Assembly (NCBI GenBank): GCA_003640385.1
Contig: RCAB01000393.1
Location: 1 to 61,229, forward strand
DNA: 61,229 bases
Direction of reading: 5' to 3'
Source of the DNA: Setaria digitata
Lineage: Eukaryota > Nematoda > Chromadorea > Rhabditida > Setariidae
Each line of letters begins with the position of its first letter. Within the stretch, counting starts at the first letter, position 1. Below the pieces are notes generated by a model. That model did not search any database. It was not told where the DNA came from and was given only the letters and a program-made list of their open reading frames with translations. A program made the translations under genes and the position numbers. Of the stretch, positions 27,001 to 40,171 are shown piece by piece.

Positions 27001-30000
27001 ATACGAAGTTGTTTTTTAAATCTAGGTGTAATTTTTTTTTTCGCAAATTGTTGAAAGTTCTAAAATTATTATTTCTGAAAAGTTGAGACGATAATGACAT
27101 GGTTAACTGGTCTATAATTTGATCTGGAATAAGTGTAGTTTTGAAAATAAATGACGATCTGAAGTTATCATCTAATAAGTTCGGTATTTGTGCCTATTAT
27201 TTGCTTCATGGACAGAAAATTGGAAAAGGATCTTCTGTGCTTAATACCGAAAACCGTCGAACATATATGAAACAGTACATACCATCTGAAACTGCCTTTT
27301 TCATGACTGTATAGTTGAAGATAACCTTATCGGAAAATTGAATTCATAAATTGTTGTTGTTGTTTTCTTTTTTCCTTCCTTTTTTTTTGTTCCAATTCAG
27401 AATTTCTTATCATCTTGCGGTTATGTTATCAAGTGTGTTTAGGTATACACTTAATATTCGTGCTGTAAGTTGTGATGAGATGTATGTCAATTTGGAAAGC
27501 TTATGCAAAGAAATGCATATAACAAACGTAATGGAAGTTATATCTGTGATACGGAGTGAAATTCTGAATAAAACAGGCTGTAATGCATCTGTTGGTGTTG
27601 GTAAGTTATTGTTTTTACTTTTATAAATATTCGAAAGCATCGGTTTCTTGTTATTTCGATAAATCTTTTATATTTTAAGTGGAAGGAAATTTTCCCATGT
27701 GTGATGTATTCTGATGTTATGTATCTAGGGAATACAATGTTGCTGGCTCGTGTAGCAACTCGCCATGCGAAACCTAATGGCCAATTTTTAATTAAAGTGG
27801 GTGATGTCCATGAATTGATCAAAAAAGAGAAAATTTCTTCCTTACCAGGAGTTGGTTATAATATCTGTGCAAAACTTAAAAAGTAAAAATTTTCCTTTTT
27901 CTGAAATGAAATTAAGTAATCGGTTTTGTGAGTGAATCATTTAATGGATAGTGTTCTAAGTACTTTTTTTTTTTAAGTCAGTTGAATTTTAAAAATCTTA
28001 TAGTGCATTCGGTGAGATGAATTCATGCGAGGATTTGCAAAAAGTATCCATTAATTCTTTGCAAAATCTGCTCGGTGAAAAAATCGGAACTCAGGTCAAT
28101 TTTTTAAATGTTTCTTGAGATATATATATATCTTGTGTTTGGATTGTATATCAAAGTTACAGTTACGTCAAATATAATTTAACCTTGAAAAGGGAAATTT
28201 AATTGATTTTAGTGTTTCTTCTCAGGACAGAAATTAATATGAACTTATGTACACCNGTCAAAGTTACAGTTACGTCAAATATATTTAACCTTGAAAAGGG
28301 AAATTTGATTGATTTTAGTGTTTCTTCTCAGGACAGAAATTAATATGAACTTATGTACACCTCACTTGGGTGGATATATTTCAGAGGAATTAAGAAGCAG
28401 TTTGTATATACATAAAAAGTAACATTTAAAATAAGTATCTTAATGGCCCAAATTTTCATTTTTCTGTACATTTTTGGTTTTTGTTTGCTTTCAGATTTAT
28501 AATATGTGCAGAGGAATAGATAAAGAAAGGGATTTTTTGGAAAAAGTTACTCGTAAATCTGTTTCTTGCGATATAAATTATGGAATCAGGTTTACAAAAG
28601 TGAGGATTTTTTCATTTAATTTTTTACCACTACTTATTAAAACATAAAAGACTGGCTGTGTTATAACTTAGAAAGATATTTATTAAACATTTCAGGAAAA
28701 TGAACTAATGGAATTCCTTGGAAAAATATGTTCAGAGTTGGAAAAGAAACTTGATATTGCTCAAATGACTGCCTCTTCCATTACCCTAAAATTATTGGTA
28801 AGTAATATTTTGAGATCTTTTCATGAATGAAAAATCGTTTTCCCTAAATATAAGTAAACATTGTTTGTTACAGATTCGAGCTCCGGATGCTCCTCTTGTA
28901 ACAGAAAAATATTTGGGTTGCGGAAAGTGTGAAGCAGTTACAAGATCAGCTCATCTGCAAGGTGCAACTGCAAACAAAGAAGTACTGCATGCAGAATCGA
29001 AAAAATTAATGAAAGCAATAAATCCAATTATTCCTGACTTGAGAGGCGTAAGGTTTTTTTCTGCTAACACCTTCGAACCTTTTTTTCTCTTATTTTTTTT
29101 TTTTTTTAAATTTCATGTCTCACTCATTCTTTTTTGATTAATCTATAGTGAGGACTTGCTTACAAATTCTTTCTTTGATGTAATTGCTTTCGCTTTATCA
29201 AACGCACTTTTTTTTATTATGCATGCTTAGCTTTATAGTATTATATAATGGATTGTTCTATTCATGTTAGAATGGTGGAGTTTAATGTTTTTTTTTCTTT
29301 AATTAGCAACAATTGGTTGATTGCTTAATATGTAATTCTCATATAAATTGAATCAAACTTCTTTTTGCTTTTATAGATTGGTATTCAACTGACTCATTTG
29401 CATAAAATACCAAATGTATCAGTCGGTGTGAAACCCACTCACAGAAATACGCTGACACAATTTTTCGCCGTGAAAAGCAGAGGGCAGCAATATCCGACCA
29501 GCAAGAAGAAGTCGATGAATGAGGAGGATATTGCTCTACAATTAGCAATAAAAAAGTCACTTGAAGAAAGTAAACGAAATCATGTGCGTTTATACATCTC
29601 AATTTCAGAACAGCTTTTCTAATACTGGGATTTATTTTTGTTTAAAAGATTTGCTTTGACAGCATATTTTAGAGCGTATTCGAGGTTGCTGTTTCTGGAT
29701 TCAGTTAATACGATATCTACCAATTTTGCTTTCTCAAAGTATCAAGTGTTACATTCCATCGATATGCTAGCTGTCTGATTACTTTTACAAAATTATTTTA
29801 CTGATCGATGTAGTGATTTCTTACAAAGAATTTTGTCGAACATTCAGAAATGTTTCATATCTTGTTTCTTGACTAATTTTATTTTTTCTTCAGTACCGTA
29901 AGGAAACCATTCATCCAGATTATCGAAATTATTTCGAAGATGAAGATGTGAAAGCTGAATTTCTACGCGTACTGGAACGGTATGAATGTAGGTTTAGTTA

Positions 30001-30442
30001 CCTAATTTGAAACTTTTCGTCAGGATATTCTAAGGGAATGTGGATAAGGCAAAATTTAGACAGCTTCATTGTTTAAATTTCTGCAGTTCATTTATATTTT
30101 TGAGAAGTATTGATACAGAACTTTCACTTTATATGTTAGCATTGCAGTTTACAAAAAAAAAAAAGCAGAAAAAATAAACGATCACGAAATGGATACAAAT
30201 GATATTAATTTTCCTTCCTTTTTTTAGATCCAACAGCTGAAGTGATATCGGAAATGGCAACATATTTCGGTTTATTGGTAAAAAATGGTGATTTTATTGA
30301 TGTCTTATCGCAACTTAGGTTCCTGCAGCGTGAAACGATGCAATTTTCATTAGAATGGATTACTGCAGTGTCTGCATTGAAAATGGCAGTGAATCGTATT
30401 TGTGATACTATATACGGATCTGTTTTGTTTGGTCCATTATAA
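24023..30442 (+). CDS. rev-1: REV1, Y-family deoxycytidyl transferase
   Basis: Translesion-synthesis polymerase that inserts dCMP opposite damaged G or abasic sites and scaffolds other TLS polymerases in the nucleus. Exons: 24023-24082, 24730-24847, 25106-25277, 25443-25607, 25971-26102, 26297-26408, 26805-26986, 27443-27600, 27729-27882, 28004-28094, 28495-28599, 28696-28797, 28874-29047, 29377-29583, 29894-29987, 30228-30442; 746 residues. BRCT at about 46-125 (FVNGYT, LHGGEFHIYY, HPRWLTDS). N-digit SRLH at 173-176 holds the Arg that pairs with incoming dCTP in REV1. Catalytic HIDLDCFF has D226; SCDE gives D325/E326. SYEAR, LLARVATRHAKPNG, LPGVG and INYGIRFT are also present. After the little finger come a PIP-like TLTQFF (600-605), a UIM-like block (624-640) and a four-helix C-terminal domain (about 660-746). 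Shorter than vertebrate REV1 because the catalytic insertion and UBM region are absent. AATAAA lies about 30 bases after the stop. The single-N junction at 28256 is intronic. Confidence 0.95.
28151..28361. repeat. Duplicate-flanked single-N junction (28256)
   Basis: About 105 bases on both sides of one N with small differences; intron 10 of REV1; probably unmerged contig ends. Confidence 0.8.
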
Positions 30443-30473
30443 TTTACCCATGAAATACTTTTAAAAGAATGCA

Positions 30474-30479
30474 AATAAA
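30474..30479 (+). terminator. Poly(A) signal of REV1
   Basis: AATAAA 32 bases after the REV1 stop codon; normal nematode spacing for cleavage and polyadenylation. Confidence 0.6.
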
Positions 30480-32970
30480 CTATAGCATCAGCGGTGTCAT
30501 ACAAATGAGTTAAAGGTTAGGTTTCCGTCTATTTTTTTCTTATTAGTTAGTAAGCTAGCTAAATCTTAAGTTGCTAATTTGTGCAGTGCGGGGTCTGCGT
30601 CGTTTTAATTGTCTGTTCTAACTTCTAGATAATTAATGTTGGTACCTATAGAATTTACTGGAGGTTATAATATTGTGCCTAGCATAGATTGCTGTTACTT
30701 TATTTGTGTTTTGTTTGCTAAGCAACTTTTAAGCCTGCCGAATGTTCACTTTAAAAAAAGAAAAAAAAAAGCGAAAAAAAGGAAAAGAAAGAAAAATACT
30801 TTTATTTTAAAATAACTGCGGAGAATTTAACTAATATCAAGTAATTTCAGTAGGTATGAGCAGAACACAGTAGACCGTTGAACTTATTTCTAAAACAAGA
30901 TAAAATAATCAATTTAATTAATATTCAAAGCGAGAGACAAGCAGAATGTTTATGAACTTGTGGTAGCCGAATTCGAGTAGGTATATATGGCAAGTATATA
31001 AAGGCAATGAAATGTAGAGTGATTGGATTAAGATGATAATTTAAATGATAAGAGGGGGAAAGATTTTTGCGTTAGAATTTGGGAAAGTAAAATGCTTATT
31101 TAATATGACTATATGATTATAGATGACAAGCAAATGTTTCTCGGCGCTAGAATTTACATCAATTAGAAGTCATCCAGTGATAGAATGATTGGATGAGAAA
31201 AACTTTTATTCAATCATATGGGAAAAATGCTCGAAAATAAAAGCAAATTCATACCGATGAAAGTTTGCATTTGAAGTTTTTTTTTTTTTTTCTGCTGCTG
31301 TTTTTGTCTTTTTGCTTTTGTTTTTATTTACTTATTTCCTTTTTTTTTTTTTTTTTTTTTTTTTTTCAGACATTTATTAATAAGTGATTTTCACAATTGG
31401 GCTAATCTAAATGCCACTTAATACTCCTGATTTGTTGTTTTATTTTTGATATATTTATATCAATAATAATTCGCTGTGCCAAAAAATTTTTATCAAATCA
31501 TCGTAGATAAAGTCTTATCAGCATTTCCATCGTTTACTGCTTTTATCAGATTGATACCTTCAGAGATGACAAGTAAGCAGTGTAATTTTGTTGTTAAATG
31601 TACTTCAAGGAATAAATTTTTTTTTTTTTTTGTCGAATGTTTCACATTTGCCTCACAAGGCAGAAGTGTAAGTATATCTACAGTAATGTTAATTAAAAGA
31701 TAATAAAGTCAAAAAATGCAATAGTTGAAAAGTTTATTTGATAGCTTAATTCGAATAAATTAGCGTAGAGCAAATATGTTAAACAAATAATTACATATTT
31801 ATATCAATAATAAATGATAAAATTGCGAGATTTGAGTACATTTAATCATTTTTTTCTTTCTTTTTTTTTTTTTTTTTTTTGTTTTCTTGGGAAGCAACAA
31901 ATGTTTGCAATAAAATATTACTATCATTTATTCTCATCAAGATGTAACAAATTATCAATCTGTTAATTGATTGCAATTTTTGCTAATGATAAATTTTCTT
32001 AAATTTTTGGAAAATTTTGAAAAATATAAATGAAATGAAAAAAAAAGGAAGAAAATCATACTGTTAATCAAAACTTTTTTGTGGCAATATGACAAAAAAG
32101 AGACATTACATTCAGTTTTTCAAATTATTTAAACAGCTGCTTCAGTGATAGCAATCGGATAGCATTCTCATCAATGAACAGGAATGAAAACAAAAAATTA
32201 AATCATAATTTTTTTTTTTTGAAAACAAAAGGATAAAACTAAAACAAAAAAGAATAATACTCACATCATTAGGCCATTATTTTGTATATTTTAGCAATAA
32301 TATTTCTTTTTTTTTTTTTTCCAGAAAAGTTTATCAATTACGGTAATTTCGTCCATCCGAATAAAGCTAAATTATTTGATGAATAATTAAACTGCGCTTT
32401 AATTAGTTAAATTTTCCAGAAAAAAAAGAGTGTTTATNATAAAGCTAAATTATTTGATGACTAATTAAACTGCGCTTTAATTAGTTAAATTTTCCAGAAA
32501 AAAAAGAGTGTTTATATCCTTTAATCTGTTATAATAATAATTAAGTGGTACAATTTTGTCCTAAAAAAAAAAAAAAAAAATACTTATCTCTTTTTTAACA
32601 TTATTTACTGCCATAAAAATAATTATTGTAAATATTATTAACTTGAATTAATCACAATATCTCTTTATTATAGACTTGAATTATTGCAAATATTCATGAA
32701 AAAGAAAAAAAAAAAAAAAAGAAAAAAGTAAAAAAAAAAAAAACTATTTGAACAGTATCTCTGTATGCATCAGTGTATATTTTCAACCTTTGTACATTTA
32801 AAAAATTTTTTTCTTTTCTTTCTTTTTTTTTTTTTCTGTCTGGATGAAATTTTAAAAATAATCAAATGCTTGTACAGCTTACTTATCGGATTGCTTTCTA
32901 TCGGTGTAACAAAATTGTCTTTAAATACTGATTCACCAGAAAGTTCATTTATCATTACGTTAATCAAATA
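30480..32970. other. Intergenic, REV1 to ShKT gene
   Basis: AT-rich with long A and T runs; only chance-level frames. Contains the duplicated segment around the N at 32438. Confidence 0.55.
32361..32515. repeat. Duplicate-flanked single-N junction (32438)
   Basis: 77-base copies either side of N, one A/C difference; intergenic. Confidence 0.8.
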
Positions 32971-35900
32971 ATGTCAATTACATCTAACGTTATCAGTTTA
33001 ATTTTTACCACAACTATTTTTAATTATGTATCAGCTGGTAGGCTTTCTTTAATTGTATTAAAAAATATAGTAACAAAAAATTTGAACGATATTTTTTTTT
33101 TTCTTTTCCCACTTTATTCCAGCAACAAATATTAATTAAAAACTTCATTTTTACCAAAATATGTCAAGAAATTAAATTTCAGACTGCGTACCTGGAACAT
33201 CATTTGGATGTCCAAACCATACAATATGCTTCTTAAATCAATGTTATCCATCATCAGGCCGTATGTTTTACATTTAAAAATAAAGCAATAAATAAATGAT
33301 AAAATTATGAAATATATATATCAATCATGAAATTAACAAAATGATTATATACTAAAATTAAATGATTTCTTATTGAAATTGAAAAAAAAAAATAAAAAAA
33401 TAAGGAAGCAGTTTTGATAAAACTGATGATAGCAATAATTAATTCGTTCTTTAATAGGAATGACCAATTGTTTATTATAATTAAGATCAGAGGAACTTTT
33501 TCCTTCCAAAATTAATCACTTAAAAATGATATCATTCATTGAATGAAATTATTCCTGATAGTTTTGATAAATTTTCTTTCATTTTTTTTTTTTTTTTACC
33601 ATTTTTGTTTGACAATTAAATATTTTGCTAAACATTATGCTTGTATTTTTTGATGTATTTTATTCGAAAAGTTTATAAATCACAGATTTAGTGTANACCA
33701 TTTTTGTTTGACAATTAAATATTTTGCTAAACATTATGCATGTATTTTTTGATGTATTTTATTCGAAAAGTTTATAAATCACAGATTTAGTGTATAAATA
33801 CAGATGAATATGGTAGCACAGAGTGATAGTGATACTGTATTATGGTACCGTCTTTTTTTTTGTAACTTTTTTTAGACCTTATAATAATTGCATTTTATAA
33901 AAATAATACATTGCATCTTAAAATTATTACCAATTTTAAAAAATTAAATTGAGATGAAAAAATTATTTTATCATCAAAGTCTGATTTTGTTTTATTTATT
34001 TATTTTTTTTCATCAAAATTTAATTCCAATTTATTTTTTAAATAAACTGTTGATGANGTTGAGATGAAAAAATTATTTTATCATCAAAGTCTGATTTTGT
34101 TTTATTTATTTTTTTTTTTCATCAAAATTTAATTCCAATTTATTTTTTAAATAAACTGTTGATGATACGAAATACCAAAGTGATAAGGCAAATGCCATTA
34201 ACCAGTAATAAAGTTTTTAAAAGCTTGAAATTCACTTTAATTAGGCGTATTTTATTTAAAAATGGCACAATTTGGTTAAATAAATAACTGAAAATATTTC
34301 ACACATCATGTCAGTGATCCAAATTTTTCATATTTGTTTATTTTTAACATAAATTACTCTTAAGAATTGAGATTAAAAAAGAAAAAAAAAAAAGCGCTAT
34401 ATTATCATAAAAAAAAATTACATATCAAAGGTGAGGAAAATTTTTTCCAGTGATGCAATTTTTTTTTTTTGTTCTTCGCAATTAAATAAATATTTGCTGG
34501 TGATAAGCCGAAAAATTATCAGCAAAATGTAAAGCAAAAATTATTAACAGTATTTTTAATAGTTTTTAAAAAATAAATTTAACTTTAAAGTTGCAATTTC
34601 AAGCTTGTATTGATGGTCGTTGTCCGAATGGCTTCGTTTGTGTTGACGGTTTATGCTTGAATGTTCATCAACCTGCCACAACATCTACCACAACAACTAC
34701 TACAAGTAATTAATTTAAGCAAATTTTTAGCAGTAAGAAAAATAAGAAAAAAAATAAATAAAAATTAAATTTTCTGATTGTTAATATCATTAATTTATAA
34801 AAATGGAATTTTTTTTCTCAGTAAATTATTATGAAATAATCTTCTTATTCTATTAATGATAGCTTTTTTTTTTTTTTTTCAGCTTTATTGCTGAAACAAT
34901 GTATTTTAATTTACCGGAGAAAAAAAAAAAAAAAAGAAAAGAATGCTGTGAAAAAATGAAATCATGATTTTCTTTTTTAATTTTGAAAAAGATTTGATCT
35001 TAATAACAATCATGATTTCTGATATATAAAATTTTGACATTTTGATTTTTTCCTAATTAATAAATAGAAAATATAGATAAATTCTTAAATTTAGTATCGT
35101 TTCTGCTCAATAAAAAATGGATAAATTTGTATAATTGTTGATAAGTTTAATTAGTTATTTAGTTTCTTCGTTTATTTTTTCAAGCTAATTGCTAATAACA
35201 CTTAAATCGTTTCAGCATTAAAATTTATTGCTATCTAATTAATTTTATTTTATCTTTCTTCTTTTTTGATGATCAAGGACATTCAACTTCCTTTTTAATG
35301 ATAAAATTTTTGTTTTCAACTAATTAATCCACTTTTTTTTGATGATTAAAAATATCTAATTTCTTTTTACAATAACAAAACTTCTAATTTTTTTTTTTTT
35401 TTTTCTGATTAAAAATTTAGCGACAACAACTCGACCTCAAACAGTATGCGTTGATCGTAGTGTACCAGGTCATCCTAGTGATTGTTCAGCACGAAAATAC
35501 CTTTGCAATAATCCAATTTACTATAATTTAATGACCGAGCAATGTCCACGTACGTGTAATCGTTGTCCGGATAGCAATTTTTCGCCATATCAACCACAAC
35601 CAAGTAATTTATAGCCATCTTTTATACTTCAAATAATTTTTGCAAATTATTTCACAAATATAAAATTCTAATAATAAAATAATTTAAAAGTAAAATTTTA
35701 AATTTACTCATATTGGAAAAGAAAAAATTAAATTCTTCTTAAAAATTAGCATTGTTGAAAAAGTGGAAATAAAAAAAGAAATCAAAATAAACGCTCTCCG
35801 AAACAACAACAATATTAGAAAAATATTTTTTTTTTTTTTTTTCCTGTCTATAATTTTATTTGCATTAATATTGCATCTATTATTTAATATTTCTATTAAT

Positions 35901-36167
35901 TCTGTTTATATTTGTTAGATTATATTCATTATTTGTGTTTATTCCAGCATTTGTTATTTGTATTCCATATTAATTGATAAATTTTTCCCAACAATTGGTC
36001 TGCTAAACTAATCTAAACTAATTTGAATATTAATACTTCTAGCATGCTTTGATCGACCTGGACCTGATGGTACTTCGAACTGCGCTTCTGTTGCATATTT
36101 ATGTCGCAATTTCGTATATCAACAACTTATGAGAGAGCAATGTCCACGAACCTGCAATTACTGCTAA
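32971..36167 (+). CDS. Secreted protein with two ShKT domains
   Basis: Exons 32971-33037, 33183-33260, 34604-34705, 35421-35603, 36043-36167 give 184 residues ending in TAA. The first exon encodes a signal peptide (MSITSNVISLIFTTT, then Phe/Tyr/Val, cut near VSA-DC). Two short modules with CPN and CPNGFVC spacing follow (C-x-G-x-C-P-x-G-x-x-C-V-x-G-x-C type), then a Thr-rich linker with a run of Thr. ShKT domain 1 has six Cys (VCVDRS, DCSARKYLC, EQCPRTCNRC); a Pro/Gln linker follows, and ShKT domain 2 (CFDRPG, NCASVAYLC, EQCPRTCNYC) ends at the stop. ShKT modules are widespread in nematode secreted and cuticle or protease-associated proteins; the domain name does not imply a toxin, and no catalytic domain is present. 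The exon 2 donor could be GCC|GTATGT (used here) or an in-phase CAG|GC. Introns contain two single-N duplicate junctions (33696, 34057). Confidence 0.85.
33598..33794. repeat. Duplicate-flanked single-N junction (33696)
   Basis: 98-base copies, one T/A difference; intron 2 of the ShKT gene. Confidence 0.8.
33950..34164. repeat. Duplicate-flanked single-N junction (34057)
   Basis: About 107-base copies differing mainly in a T/A-rich run; same ShKT intron. Confidence 0.8.
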
Positions 36168-36315
36168 GCAATTAATGATAAGTTAGTAATGAAAATACGA
36201 AATGGATTAATTACAATTCGATCAAATTACTTTTTGGGACAAAAACAAGGGAAAAAAATCAAGAGATTTTACTGTAGAATAAAATAACTATTCTGTAATT
36301 TACTGAAAATAATGA

Positions 36316-36321
36316 AATAAA
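36316..36321 (+). terminator. Candidate poly(A) signal of the ShKT gene
   Basis: AATAAA about 150 bases after the stop; in such AT-rich sequence the match is only suggestive. Confidence 0.35.
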
Positions 36322-36675
36322 ATTTATTTTCTTCTTGATTGTGATAATTTTAATATTGTAAAAGTAATCGTTCTGTTCAATCTTTATCAGAATAATCATA
36401 CCTTAATGGAACTTCTTTTTCTTTTTAGAATAACGAAATGCTTTCATCATCAAATAAAAAAAAAAACAATCATTTTTATCAATTTATCTTACTCTATCGA
36501 GCATAATTTCCAACAATTGATCGTAATGCTCCAACCTTAAATTTGGTGCATTTCTTATTTTTTATTTTTAAAGTTTTTAAAATTTCGTTTTTTGCTATGA
36601 AGAGAATTTATTTGATTTTTTTCCGCAGAAAATTTAAAATCATTGATAAAAATTATTTCAAAAACCAAGTTTTCT

Positions 36676-36708
<33 letters not shown>

Positions 36709-39149
36709 ACAGTAAGACAAGCTGATTTCACTTTCATTTCATTACAAATGGCAATAAATTACGAAATTTTTTTCTTCTTTAGTAAAGGGTCAATAATTAA
36801 TGCCTCAATTTGAAGTAATTATCGTATCACTTAGAAAGTTTAAGAAATAAAATATGCAAGAAATATTCTATATTTAATAGCCAAGCAAATTTTAGGCTAA
36901 ACCAAATTTATAATTACATAGCTAATGTTATAATTATAAAATATATTATGTATTCATACGTTTTTGATTTATAAAAATAACGGAAAAAATAAATAAATAA
37001 GTAATAATATTTAAATTAAAAAGGCAGCATTATCATTAATTAAAACTGTGCCTTAATTACAATTTCGAAAAATATTCGTCGGCTTTTGCGTGGATTCACA
37101 GATGACAAATAAACTCGTTAGCAGATGAATAAAACTTTTCCCAAAACTATCCAAAAATCTCAAATTTAATTAATTGAATTAAAATATTTCATCACAGTGT
37201 AATCCGGCTACTGTTTTCTTTTTTTATAGGCTGTAATTATCAAACTATCGTCATTTAGCACTATTTAAATGCGGTGAGTGCTAACATTTTCAGTGTCACG
37301 AATGTATTAATTATGTTCGTCCTTTAATTTCGTTAATTACAAGTATGGATAAAAAAAAAAAAAAAAAAAAAACTTGGAACACTTAAAAATTATACCTATG
37401 AATTTAATTTAACTACAATTAACTAATCAAAATGCGTAATTTTTTTCTTCTTAAAATTTTTCTTTTCTTTCAAATCTTTCTCAAGTAGTACTATATTCCA
37501 TTACGATGTGATCTTAATATTTCGATCGAATAGATGAAAAAAAAAGTTAATTTGATGATTGTGTAATTGCTGAAGATATCACAATGTTATTTACAGCTCA
37601 CATTATCAATGTATTTTAAATTGTTATCCGTTATCATTCAATTTTAGCACATTTACAATTTAGTAATTACCGAAGTCAGATTAATTACGACCTAAAATTT
37701 TTAGATTGCCTAATAATTCAAGCTGAAATTGCAGTCAATCAGGTTTTCAACAGCAAATGAATTTTGTTAAATATTTAAAAAAAAAAAAAGAAAGGAAAAG
37801 AAAAAAAAAATTCAATTAATTTAAGTACACGTTTTATTTTTCACCTAATTCCATCAAATGAACTTTATCTGATTAATAATTCATCAAACTACATATGACT
37901 AATTCTCTAGCTAAATTGATGAATTTGCTAAATAAATATATTGCCGAATCATTGAAAGTTAAAACGAAATATTTTTGAAAAGATCAAATTTCCAGTTTTC
38001 CGAGATTTGATTATGATTGCTTATTAGAAACCACATACATAAACTTAGCTAGCAAAAGGATTAAGATAACTGGAAAAGTTGATCCATTTTTTCCGAATGC
38101 ACTTCTTTCATACGGAAAAATTCCGCTTGTTTTCCAACCACTGCAATTACTACTCATTCTTCATACATCCCATAATGGATTGATGACAAAATATTAAATT
38201 AATCGCTTGTTTAATATATATCAGAGATATGATAAGTTTAGACTAATTATTATACATATAATTTGATTAAAACATAAAATGATAAATATTTCTCGACAAC
38301 ATAAAAATTTCAATCATTATTAAACTTGATTTAAAAAAAAAAAAAGAATCATACAGATGCGAGCCGACTACAGTACCACAATTTCCAATCATTTTTGTTA
38401 AATTTTTTTTTTTTTGAAGTGAATGGATGAGATAATTAATGAGCGATACCACAATTAGAAGTTGAAAATGTAATAAAAATACTTTCGAATACGATCGAAT
38501 AATAATGGCCATCTAAATATTGATTGATCATTTTAAATCACGATCATAACTCTACCACTTCATTTCATTAAAAAAAAAAAAAAAAAAAAGAAATTATACT
38601 ATATTTTATGCTTCCTTTTTCATCATCTCTACTCATATTGCATTTTCGCATATCTTTATCCATGCGATCGTACGGTACTTTCGATCATTTGTATCCATAC
38701 TGTATTTTTTATAATCTACATAAATACTGTAATTCAATACTGTATTTCCTATTATCTTCATATATACTGTAATTTGGATACCTGTAATCAGTCATGCTGC
38801 ACATTGGATCGATTGAAGAATTATTGGCGACAATTTTTTTTTTTTTTTTTCTTTTGTCATTTGAATTTGACCTTTGAAGGATAGTTATGGAATGAATGGT
38901 GTAAAAAACAAAAAACAAAAACAAAAAAAAAAAAGTCATAAGAGACTGAAATGGCTATCGTTTGTTATGTAATTACAACAATGACAGGAGAGACAAAGAA
39001 GCAAAATAAAAAAAGATTGTATGAATGACCAATAGACGGTATGGGCACAATGGATACTTAAGCTGAGTGGTCATTCTAGACCATACTAATATCCTTCAGC
39101 TGCTTCCTCATCTTCAGGCTATTATTTACCGTGTCTTTTTCTTCCTTCC

Positions 39150-39510
39150 TTTTTCATTATTATCATTATCATTACCATTTTTATCATAGTTATTGTTTAT
39201 TAGTTATCATTTATTGCTTAGTAATTATTCGTTATTATTTTATTATTCATTATTTATATTTATTATTCATTATTTAATATTTATCATTTATTGTTTACTA
39301 ATTATTATTTATTGTTTTATTGTTCATTATCTATGTTTATGATTTATTATTTATTATTCATTGTTTACTAATTATTATTTATTTTTTAATTGTTCATTAT
39401 ATATTATTTATTGTTTATTAGCCATTATTAATTATTTATTATACATTATTTGTTAACCATTTATTACGTATCAATTTTTATCAGCTACTTTTTGTTTATT
39501 AATTAATCAT
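39150..39510. repeat. TTATTATTTATTG-type low-complexity array
   Basis: Irregular tandem of TTATT, TTTATTG and TTTATTA words on the + strand with no coding sense. Confidence 0.7.
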
Positions 39511-40171
39511 TATATGTATTACATTGAAATTTTTTTTCTAATATTTGCTTTAGTTATTTTGAAAACTAAATACATGCATAAATTGGATTTACTATCAGTG
39601 ATCAATAAGTTTTTGATTATTTATTTAGACTTAAATTATTTGTTTCCTAGTTTCGTTAACATAACGAACGCATTATAAAACTAAACTAAAATTTAATAAA
39701 GCTTTTATCCTTTTTTAACAAAAAAAAAGATGAATTTTTTTTTGACCAAATTTTTACGTTAAATTGAATAAGCATTTATATATTATGCAAAATACGCTGA
39801 AAGAATAATTCTGGAAAAGGAAAAATTTCTTTTTTTGTTGCGCACTTCTACGTAAAAATTAAAAATTTGCTTGCTTGGATAATTTCGCGCACCTGTACTG
39901 CTAATTAAAAAAGTTTTTTAATTTTTGGAAAAATCATAAAAATATTACATAAAGAGACAGGGAAAATTATTAATTTCATAAAATCAACACATATATCAGT
40001 TAAAATGCTATTAAGTAAAAATGCAATAAAATATTTCAAATTTTAAAATTGCTAAATTTTAATTGATGAAAATCTTTGTCATCGTTTCTTTTCTAGTAAA
40101 ACAAAAAAAGAAAAACTACAATTATTTTTTCTTTTTTTCTTATCAAATAATTTATTTTATTTAGAAATGAA

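Larger units (their letters stand above)
36168..40171. other. Intergenic, ShKT gene to kinase
   Basis: About 4 kb without coding signal on either strand. Low-complexity TTATT-type array at 39150-39510 and several A/T runs. Confidence 0.55.

Noticed and set aside
27351..27442. 5' extension of REV1 exon 8 from an AATTCAG acceptor
   Set aside because: In phase, but it adds 15 residues absent from the family; the acceptor at 27441-27442 gives an exact-length match to the conserved helix before SCDE.
40166..40171. Earlier ATG of the kinase gene
   Set aside because: It reads into a stop after a few codons; 40172 is the in-frame start.
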